Positions 1-5,223 of a stretch of DNA of 5,223 nt are shown piece after piece (the first letter of the stretch is position 1; each line of letters starts with the position of its first letter). The DNA comes from CAZBQG01 sp964493945 (GTDB lineage: Bacteria > Pseudomonadota > Alphaproteobacteria > Rhodospirillales > UBA2165), in NCBI GenBank assembly GCA_964493945.1, contig CAZBQG010000277.1, forward strand, positions 1 to 5,223, in the 5' to 3' direction. The notes under the pieces are model-generated. The model had not been told where the DNA came from. It saw only the letters and a program-made list of their open reading frames with translations, and ran no database searches. A program made the translations under genes and the position numbers.

Positions 1-58
1 AGCATCATCAAGTGAAATCCTGAATGAATAATTAATGGGTCCTGAGCCTAATTGCGCG

Positions 59-87
59 TCGCCATCGCCACAATAGTCGGATATAAT
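59..87 (+). promoter_or_regulatory. Putative sigma70-type promoter of the flavoprotein operon
   Basis: A perfect TATAAT hexamer lies at 82-87. A -35-like TCGCCA at 59-64 matches TTGACA at four of six positions, with a 17-base spacer between them. Transcription would start near 94, giving a leader of about 34 bases before the ATG at 128. The rest of 1-127 shows nothing else I can name: stop codons occur in all three forward frames early on, so no upstream gene reads through. The call rests on sequence match only. Confidence 0.5.
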
Positions 88-127
88 CAGGGCCAGAATT
101 CTCCAACATAAGACCAGGGACCATAAA

Positions 128-2107
128 ATGCTTACACCGCTGTTATTCGAGCCCATCACCATCGGCGGGCTTCAAATCCCCAACCGCATCACCATGCCCC
201 CCATGCACGCCAATCTGGGCAACAAGCAAGAAGGCATCACCGAGGCGGCCGGGGATTTTTTCACCGCCCGGGCTAAGGGCGGCTTCGGCCTGATGGGGGT
301 GGGCATCATCGACAGCTACTATGTGGAAGGGGCCAGCGGGCCGCTTGAATATTTTCTGGATAACGATACCCATGTGAAGAATTACGCCCGGGTGGTTAAG
401 GATATCATCAAATATGGCGGCGTGCCCTATGCCCAGATCGGTATCCGGCGCCTCTTCCCGGTCAAGCTTCTGCACCGGGACGACTGTCCGACCGTGGCCG
501 ATTTCTCCGAAGAAAAAATCCTGAAAATGATGCAGGCCGTGGTGGATACGGCAGTGCGCGCCGCCGATGCGGGCTTCCCGGCGGTGGATATTCTGGGCAT
601 CGGCGGATCGGGCCACAGTATCTTTACCTCCCAGGTGTTCAACAACCGCACCGACAAATGGGGCGGCAGCGCGGAAAACAGAATCCGCTTCGCGGTCGAA
701 ACCGTGCGCGGTATCAAAAAGGCCCTGGGCGAGGATTACCCGGTCTTCTACCGCCTCCATGGCAGCGAATTCCTCGAAGGGGGCTATGGGCTGGAAGGGG
801 CCCAGTTCAATGCTCGCAAGCTGGAAGAAGCGGGCATCGGTTTTTTCAATGTCTCGGGCGGCGGCCACGGCGCGGCGGTGCCTCAGCTTACCCCCAATGT
901 GCCCAGGGACAGCTATGCCTATCTGGCCCGGGAAATTAAAAAAGCCGTGGACGTCCCGGTGGCTGCGGCCAACCGCAACAACCGCCCGGACGAGATGGAA
1001 AACCTGTTGCGTCTGGGTTGGGCCGATCTGGTCAGCCTGGCCCGCCAATCCCTGGCCGATGCGGAATGGCCCAACAAGGTGCGCGAGGCGCGTTTCGAGG
1101 ATATCCGCCATTGCGTCGCCTGCAACGAATGCCTGGACATCACGGTAATCAAGGAAAAACCCATCATCTGTCTGGTCAATCCCAGACAGAGCACGGCCAA
1201 TGAGGTGGCCGAACCGGCCAAGGCGGCGGAGAAAAAACGCATCGCCGTGGTCGGCGGCGGCGTCGCCGGGCTGCAAATGGCCCTGACCAGCGCGGAACGG
1301 GGCCACGACGTAACATTGTTCGAAAAAAACGGCCATCTGGGCGGCATGTGGCAGGTGGCTTCTGTGGCACCCGGACGGGGTGAATTGTTCGGCTTTCTGG
1401 AATGGCTGGCACGGCAAGCCATCAAGGCAGGGGTGGATATCCGCCTCAATACCGAAGCGACGCCGGAAAATCTAGCAGAGCTGGAGGCCGACGTGATTGC
1501 GGTATCGACAGGCAGCCTGCCCGACGTTCCCAACATTCCCGGCAAGGACGGCAATAACGTAATGCTGGCCACCGAGGCGCTGGCCGGCAATGCCGAGATC
1601 GGCGAAAAGGTGGTGATCATCGGCGGCGGCGGCATCGCCATCGAAGCGGCACCCTTTCTGGCCAACCGGGAAAGAATGCGCCCTGATATCGTCCGCTTCC
1701 TGACCGAATATGGCGCCATCAATGATGACGATAAATGGATATTCGATAAAAAGGGCCATGACGTGACCATGACCACCCGCCAGGACCGCATCGGCGGGTC
1801 CGTCGGCTCCTTCACCAAATGGGTGCTGGCCAAGGAAGTGGAGCATTCCGGCGTGGATGTGAAACTACAAACCACCGTCAAGGAGATCACGCCCGAAGGG
1901 GTGATCATCGAAAAAGACGGCGAAAGTGAATTACTTCCCGCCGATACGGTGCTCATCGCCAGCGGGCTGAAACCCGACCGGAGGCTTTATGAGAAAATCA
2001 AGGGCTCCAATTTGGCCGGCGAGGTGCATCCCATCGGTTTGGCCGACGAGCCCGACCACGCCGCCATTGCCGTCCGCCAGGCTTTCGATCTGGCCATGAA
2101 GATCTGA
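128..2107 (+). CDS. FMN/4Fe-4S/FAD oxidoreductase, 2,4-dienoyl-CoA reductase / trimethylamine dehydrogenase family
   Basis: This 659-residue protein has the full family architecture: an old-yellow-enzyme FMN barrel (about 1-325), a 4Fe-4S cysteine cluster at C329, C332, C335 and C348, an FAD-binding GGGVAG loop at 376-381, and a second nucleotide loop GGGGIA at 499-504 inside the NAD(P)-type domain. Family hallmarks visible are NRITMPPM near the N terminus, NNRTDKWGGSAENR at 172-185, and an FMN-contacting R209. The length matches FadH (about 670) and TMADH (about 730). It is probably cytosolic; no signal peptide is seen. The start is supported by AGGGA at 116-120, seven bases before the ATG. 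Members reduce enoyl/dienoyl compounds or oxidise amines; the substrate here is unknown. The usual catalytic Tyr (FadH Y166) is S161, while FadH H252 corresponds to H247. The cysteine spacing follows TMADH, but the insert at about 513-542 resembles FadH, so neither gene name is justified. It is probably cotranscribed with the broken aldo/keto reductase four bases downstream. Confidence 0.93.
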   Translation: MLTPLLFEPITIGGLQIPNRITMPPMHANLGNKQEGITEAAGDFFTARAKGGFGLMGVGIIDSYYVEGASGPLEYFLDNDTHVKNYARVVKDIIKYGGVPYAQIGIRRLFPVKLLHRDDCPTVADFSEEKILKMMQAVVDTAVRAADAGFPAVDILGIGGSGHSIFTSQVFNNRTDKWGGSAENRIRFAVETVRGIKKALGEDYPVFYRLHGSEFLEGGYGLEGAQFNARKLEEAGIGFFNVSGGGHGAAVPQLTPNVPRDSYAYLAREIKKAVDVPVAAANRNNRPDEMENLLRLGWADLVSLARQSLADAEWPNKVREARFEDIRHCVACNECLDITVIKEKPIICLVNPRQSTANEVAEPAKAAEKKRIAVVGGGVAGLQMALTSAERGHDVTLFEKNGHLGGMWQVASVAPGRGELFGFLEWLARQAIKAGVDIRLNTEATPENLAELEADVIAVSTGSLPDVPNIPGKDGNNVMLATEALAGNAEIGEKVVIIGGGGIAIEAAPFLANRERMRPDIVRFLTEYGAINDDDKWIFDKKGHDVTMTTRQDRIGGSVGSFTKWVLAKEVEHSGVDVKLQTTVKEITPEGVIIEKDGESELLPADTVLIASGLKPDRRLYEKIKGSNLAGEVHPIGLADEPDHAAIAVRQAFDLAMKI

Positions 2108-2111
2108 GCTT

Positions 2112-3078
2112 GTGGGCACCACCATACTGGGCCGCACCGGATTGAAGGTGAGCGTCGCGGGCCTTGGCTGCGGTGGGCGGAGCCGCCTTGGCAGGGCCCA
2201 GGGGAAAAGTGCCGATCAGTCCATTGCCCTGATCCGCACCGCCCTGGAAGAAGGGGTCAATTTCATCGATACGGCGGCGGCTTACGGCACGGAAGAGCTG
2301 ATCGGCCAAGCCATCGCCGGGTAGTGCGGTCAGGTGGTGATCTCCACCAAGATAAATATCGGAGCGCCCGGTAAGAGCAATCGTGGGTCCGACATGATTG
2401 GCGCCAAAGAGGTTACGGAAAAGGTGGAGAAGGGCCTGAAAACCCTGGACACGGACTATATAGATATCCTTCATCTGCACGGCGTGGAGCCCTACCAATA
2501 TGAGGCTTGCCGCGACGTCATGCGCCCGGCCTGTTGCGCCTACAAGAAGCGGGCAAGATCAGGTTTATTGGGCTCACAGAAAGGTTCGAATTCGACACTG
2601 GGCACGAGACTCTCATCCGGGCCCTGGAAGACGATTGCTGGGACGTATTGATGGCCGGCTACAATCTGATCAACCCGTCCGCCCGTGAACGGGTCCTGGA
2701 AGTAGCGAAAAAAAGGGCGTCGGCGTGTTGATCATGTATGCCGTGCGCCGCGCGTTGAGCAATGAAACGGCGCTCCAGGAACTCATTTCCCAGCTCATTG
2801 ATGACGGCCAGATTGATGGCGCCAAAATCGAAAAGGATGACCCGCTGGGTTTTCTCAAAGACCGTCAGGGAGAGGATAAGGGCATGAGCGGCGTGATTGA
2901 CGCGGCCTACCGTTTTTGCCGGCACAGCCCGGGCGCGCCGGTGGTGCTGAGCGGTACCGGATACGAGGATCATTTGCGCCAAAACCTGGCCTCACTCCGG
3001 CATGGTCCCCTTCCCCAGGCCAGTCTTGACCGTCTTGGGGATATTCTTGGCGGGGCGGATCAGGCTTCGGGGAATTAA
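2112..3078 (+). pseudogene. Aldo/keto reductase gene, disrupted by one stop and two frameshifts
   Basis: Reading from GTG 2112 gives LGRTGLKVSVAGLGCGG, the classic aldo/keto reductase N terminus, then FIDTAAAYG carrying tetrad residues D53 and Y58. An in-frame TAG at 2322-2324 interrupts it. The same frame continues with VVISTK (K80) and ILHLHG (H123), so all four catalytic positions survive. Near 2523-2531 the homology moves to the next frame (LLRLQEAGKIRFIGLTE), as expected from one lost base. At the A7 run 2708-2714 it moves again; an eighth A would restore VAKKKGVGVLIMYAVRRA. It ends with a normal C terminus (VVLSGTG, then EDHLRQNLASL) and TAA at 3076-3078. Repaired, it would be about 322 residues, normal for NADPH-dependent carbonyl reductases of this superfamily. 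It starts four bases after the flavoprotein stop, which suggests an operon. Either it is a real pseudogene or a poorly sequenced intact gene; the stop codon cannot be explained by a homopolymer slip. Confidence 0.88.
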
Positions 3079-3119
3079 TAAACTCCGGAAAAATTGGTGC
3101 TGAGTGCGCCTTTTCATAG

Positions 3120-3210
3120 TTGACAGCACAACATTATNNNNNNNNNNTTGATAATACAACGAATTAGAATAGCTATAAAAATCATATCTTTATAGCACAT
3201 TGAAATATAG
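3120..3210 (+). promoter_or_regulatory. AT-rich upstream region of the cytochrome gene, with partial promoter elements and a gap
   Basis: The spacer between the aldo/keto reductase and the cytochrome is much richer in A and T than the flanking genes. A perfect TTGACA lies at 3120-3125, but a -10 box at normal distance would fall inside the N run. After the gap there are TAGAAT at 3165-3170, whose -35 would also fall in the gap, and TATAAA at 3174-3179, preceded by TTGATA at 3148-3153 with a long 20-base spacer. A promoter here is likely, since the cytochrome ends in its own terminator, but its exact position cannot be read. Confidence 0.35.
3138..3147. other. Assembly gap (10 Ns)
   Basis: Ten consecutive undetermined bases. 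A run of exactly ten may be a placeholder, so the true gap length is unknown and could hold more sequence. Spacing between elements on either side should not be trusted. Confidence 0.97.
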
Positions 3211-3738
3211 ATGTTTTATAGATTGGCAAAAAAAATAAGGCTAGCGGAAGCGATGTTGGGATATTCAGGCATTAGGCAAATAAAAGTTTTTGGCATTTTT
3301 CTAGCCGGTTTCGGTCTTGCCTGCCTGTTGGGGTCTGGCAACCCTGCCTGGGCCGGCCCCAAAAACGAGCAAGCCAAAAACGTGCCCCACACCCAGATGG
3401 TTGCCCTGGCCAATTCACCAGAAGGAAAGAAACTTTCAAAACGGGCCAAAAAGGTTTCCAAGAAATGCGTCGGTTGCCATACTTTCAAAAAGGGCGGCAA
3501 GACCAAGCTGGGGCCTAATCTTTGGAATCTTTTCAAGCGCGGCAAGGCAGTGACCCCCAAATACAAATTCTCCAAGCCCTTGACCAAGCTGGGCGGTAAA
3601 TGGTCGAACAAGGAGCTGGACAGTTTCCTGAAAAGCCCCAAGCGTTTCGTGCCCGGAACCAAGATGGTCTTTGGGGGTTTGAGAAAATCAAAGGACCGCA
3701 AGGCGGTGATCAATTATCTCCGCACCCTTGCCGACTGA
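3211..3738 (+). CDS. Exported class I c-type cytochrome (cytochrome c2/CycM-like), strongly basic
   Basis: A single haem-binding CVGCH (C86, C89, H90) is followed 62 residues later by M152 in VPGTKMVFGGL. This is the same His-Met spacing as H18 and M80 of mitochondrial cytochrome c. GPNLWNLF after the haem site and the C-terminal helix ending NYLRTLAD also fit class I. Residues about 22-48 form a signal peptide (R22/K25, hydrophobic core FGIFLAGFGLACLL, AWA before G49), so it should be a periplasmic electron carrier between respiratory complexes or to a dehydrogenase or oxidase. The predicted mature part (127 residues) has about 27 Lys and 6 Arg against 6 acidic residues. The start is uncertain: ATG 3211 has no visible ribosome site, while ATG 3253 (M15) gives a more ordinary 34-residue signal peptide but has only a distant AAGG (3237-3240) or an overly close GGAAG (3246-3250). 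It is flanked by an AT-rich leader and a strong terminator, so it is probably monocistronic. The redox partner is unknown. Confidence 0.9.
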   Translation: MFYRLAKKIRLAEAMLGYSGIRQIKVFGIFLAGFGLACLLGSGNPAWAGPKNEQAKNVPHTQMVALANSPEGKKLSKRAKKVSKKCVGCHTFKKGGKTKLGPNLWNLFKRGKAVTPKYKFSKPLTKLGGKWSNKELDSFLKSPKRFVPGTKMVFGGLRKSKDRKAVINYLRTLAD

Positions 3739-3762
3739 TTTCCCGTCAGTTTCGATGAACAG

Positions 3763-3795
3763 GCCGCCGGGTCAAACCGGCGGCTTTTTGTTTTT
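3763..3795 (+). terminator. Rho-independent terminator after the cytochrome gene
   Basis: A perfect 8-bp GC stem, GCCGCCGG (3763-3770) with CCGGCGGC (3777-3784), encloses a 6-base loop GTCAAA. It is followed at once by TTTTT, G, TTTTT (3785-3795). It begins 24 bases after the cytochrome stop and separates that gene from the amidase. The structure is textbook for intrinsic termination on the + strand. Confidence 0.9.
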
Positions 3796-3833
3796 GTGCT
3801 GGCAGCGTTAGAATAGCTCCGACACCAAAATGG

Positions 3834-3855
3834 GGAGGCTGATATTTCAAATTTG
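3834..3855 (+). promoter_or_regulatory. Ribosome binding site and ambiguous start of the amidase gene
   Basis: GGAGG at 3834-3838 (within GGGGAGG) is the strongest Shine-Dalgarno match in this spacer. In the amidase frame the codons that follow are ATT 3844 (spacing 5), TCA, AAT and TTG 3853 (spacing 14). No ATG or GTG lies in frame nearby; the ATG at 3830 is out of frame. The spacing favours starting at 3844, which would need a rare ATT start or an ATG misread as ATT. TTG 3853 is a more usual codon but sits too far from the site. Confidence 0.55.
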
Positions 3856-5175
3856 GAACATAAGGGCTTCGCGGGCCTCAACCTACTGAGCGCCTGCCAG
3901 GCCGCGGAAAAAATCGCGGCTGGTGAAATTTCTTCAGAAGAACTGGTGACGGATTGCCTGAAACGGATCGAGGACCGGGAGGACCAGGTCCATGCCTGGG
4001 CCTTCATCGATCCCGGTCTGGCCCTGGCCCAGGCCCGCCAGCGCGACAATGAGGAATCCAAAGGTCCCCTGCATGGCGTGCCGGTGGGCGTCAAGGATAT
4101 CCTGGAGACCGCCGACATGCCCACCGAATACGGCGCGGCCTTTCATAAGGGCAACCGGCCGAGTGCCGATTGTGCCCATGTGGCTGCCTTGCGGGCCGCC
4201 GGCGCCGTGATCCTGGGCAAGACCGTGACCACCGAACTTGCCAGCCCCTTTCCGGTGCACACCCTGAACCCCCATGATCCGGAACGCACGCCGGGCGTTT
4301 CCTCCAGCGGATCGGGCGCGGCGGTGGCCGATTTCATGGTGCCCCTGGCCAACGGCACCCAGACCGGCGGATCGGTCATCCGCCCGGCCGCCCTTTGCGG
4401 TACCTATGGCTATAAGGCGAGCCTGACCGAATTGGACCCATCGGGTATTTTGCATCTTAAACCCTTCATCGACACGTTGGGATTGTTCGGAAGAAGCCTG
4501 GCCGATATCGCCCTGATGCGGGGTGCGGCCAAGGGAGAGACGACGGCGGTTCTTGAAGTTTCCCAAACACCGAAGATCGGCGTCTGCCGCACCAACCAAT
4601 GGCCCGCCGCCGAACCCGAGATGGTGGCCATGATCGAACATGTTGCCGAACTTCTGGCCGAGGCCGGGGCGGGCGCCGAGGATGTGGAGATACCCGACGC
4701 GGTCGAGGAGGCCATGAAGACCTTCCAGATCATCACCGGCTGGGAGGGTGCCAAGGCCAACGCCATGGAAATAGAAGAACATCTGGGCGAGATGAATTCA
4801 TGGATCCAGACCGGCGCCATCGCCGCCAGGGACTACACCGAAACCCAGTATGAGGGCGCCAAGGAAGCCACCCTCAGGGGCGAGGCGGCCCTGGCGGAGC
4901 TGTTTGAAGAGTTTGACCTGCTGATCACGCCCAGTGCGTCAGGCGAATCGCCCAAGGATTTGACCATCATCGAGTCCCATTCCTTCAACAGTTGCTGGAA
5001 CCTGATGCACCTGCCCTGCGTCAATCTGCCGGCCTTTACCGGTCCCAATGATATGCCGGTGGGATTGCAGGTGGTGGGCCCACGGGATCAGGACGGGCGG
5101 GTGTTGGCTTTGGCTGGTTGGGTAGAGCAGACCATTGCCCAAGCCATGGGTGAATTGCCGGTGGCGGTTCCCTAG
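3853..5175 (+). CDS. Amidase-signature family hydrolase
   Basis: Numbered from TTG 3853, the protein has 440 residues, normal for single-domain amidase-signature enzymes. The Ser-cisSer-Lys triad is visible: K81 in GVKDILETADMP, cis-Ser S150 in GVSSSGSGAAVA, and nucleophile S174 in GTQTGGSVIRPAA. The spacings of 69 and 24 residues equal those of malonamidase E2 (K62, S131, S155). The C-terminal part (FDLLITPSASGE, then LMHLPCVNLPAF and MPVGLQVVGP) is also typical. It should hydrolyse a C-N amide bond and release ammonia or an amine; the substrate cannot be told from sequence. It is not a convincing GatA, because no gatB or gatC is adjacent and the K81-to-S150 distance is shorter than in GatA. 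No signal peptide is seen, so it is probably cytosolic. The true start is probably nine bases upstream at 3844 (see the separate entry). It lies downstream of a terminator, so it must have its own promoter, which I could not place with confidence. Confidence 0.92.
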   Translation: MEHKGFAGLNLLSACQAAEKIAAGEISSEELVTDCLKRIEDREDQVHAWAFIDPGLALAQARQRDNEESKGPLHGVPVGVKDILETADMPTEYGAAFHKGNRPSADCAHVAALRAAGAVILGKTVTTELASPFPVHTLNPHDPERTPGVSSSGSGAAVADFMVPLANGTQTGGSVIRPAALCGTYGYKASLTELDPSGILHLKPFIDTLGLFGRSLADIALMRGAAKGETTAVLEVSQTPKIGVCRTNQWPAAEPEMVAMIEHVAELLAEAGAGAEDVEIPDAVEEAMKTFQIITGWEGAKANAMEIEEHLGEMNSWIQTGAIAARDYTETQYEGAKEATLRGEAALAELFEEFDLLITPSASGESPKDLTIIESHSFNSCWNLMHLPCVNLPAFTGPNDMPVGLQVVGPRDQDGRVLALAGWVEQTIAQAMGELPVAVP

Positions 5176-5223
5176 AGCGTTTCATGATTTATCGGAATCG
5201 GGTTTAGGATTCCCATAGGCGTC
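5176..5223. repeat. Possible dispersed intergenic palindromic repeat, cut by the window edge
   Basis: Right after the amidase stop is AGAGCGTTTCATGATTTATC, then GGAATC (5194-5199), an 8-base loop, and GATTCC (5208-5213), a 6-bp perfect stem. No T-run follows, so it is a poor intrinsic terminator. The AGAGC...TTT...ATCGGAATC pattern resembles, from memory, short dispersed repeats common between genes in alphaproteobacteria. Only one copy is in this window, so its repeat status is inferred. Confidence 0.35.

Noticed and set aside
143..1417. Long open frame (424 codons) on the minus strand opposite the flavoprotein
   Set aside because: It is rich in His, Gly and Ala with no recognisable motif, and lies wholly antisense to a gene with clear domains. 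It is the usual shadow of GC-rich codon bias.
3211..3330. Possible lipoprotein signal in the cytochrome (Cys38 in FGLAC)
   Set aside because: The -3 residue is Gly, not Leu/Val/Ile, and a normal AWA cleavage site follows at 46-48. A soluble periplasmic protein is more likely.
3733..3751. Small hairpin ACTGA/TCAGT at the end of the cytochrome gene
   Set aside because: Only five base pairs, overlapping the stop codon, with no T-tract. The strong terminator just downstream explains the region.
3934..4782. Open frame of 282 codons on the minus strand opposite the amidase
   Set aside because: Same reasons: low-complexity Gly/His-rich translation, no family resemblance, and complete overlap with a well-supported amidase.
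3853..5175. Naming the amidase GatA
   Set aside because: No gatB or gatC neighbour, and the triad spacing (69 and 24) fits malonamidase-type enzymes better than GatA (75 and 24).
1..5223. CRISPR array, tRNA/rRNA gene, transposon or phage genes
   Set aside because: No regularly spaced repeats, no cloverleaf-like segment, no transposase or integrase motifs and no terminal inverted repeats were seen in the window.

Overview
The window looks like chromosomal sequence from a draft genome of a moderately GC-rich proteobacterium, most likely an alphaproteobacterium. The support is the protein style (a cytochrome c2/CycM-like class I cytochrome, an amidase, an old-yellow-enzyme/iron-sulfur flavoprotein) and an intergenic sequence at the right edge that resembles dispersed alphaproteobacterial repeats. 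This is inference; there is no rRNA or other marker here. A run of ten Ns marks an assembly gap.

Layout, all on the + strand. Positions 1-127 are a leader with a good sigma70-like promoter. 128-2107 encodes a 659-residue flavoprotein of the 2,4-dienoyl-CoA reductase / trimethylamine dehydrogenase family (FMN barrel, 4Fe-4S site, FAD and NAD(P) domains). Four bases later, 2112-3078 is an aldo/keto reductase gene broken by one in-frame stop and two frameshifts. 3079-3210 is an AT-rich spacer with the N gap. 3211-3738 encodes an exported, strongly basic monohaem cytochrome c and is followed by a clear rho-independent terminator (3763-3795). About 3844/3853-5175 encodes an amidase-signature hydrolase with an unusual start codon. 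5176-5223 holds a short palindromic element cut by the window edge.

The flavoprotein and the aldo/keto reductase form a likely two-gene redox operon, though the second gene is broken as read. The cytochrome is a separate transcription unit closed by its own terminator, and the amidase starts another. Nothing in the sequence ties the cytochrome or the amidase to the first two genes in one pathway.

I found no convincing undescribed system. The points most worth checking are the flavoprotein active site, which lacks the usual tyrosine proton donor but keeps the histidine; the three lesions in the aldo/keto reductase; the unusual amidase start; and the very high lysine content of the cytochrome.
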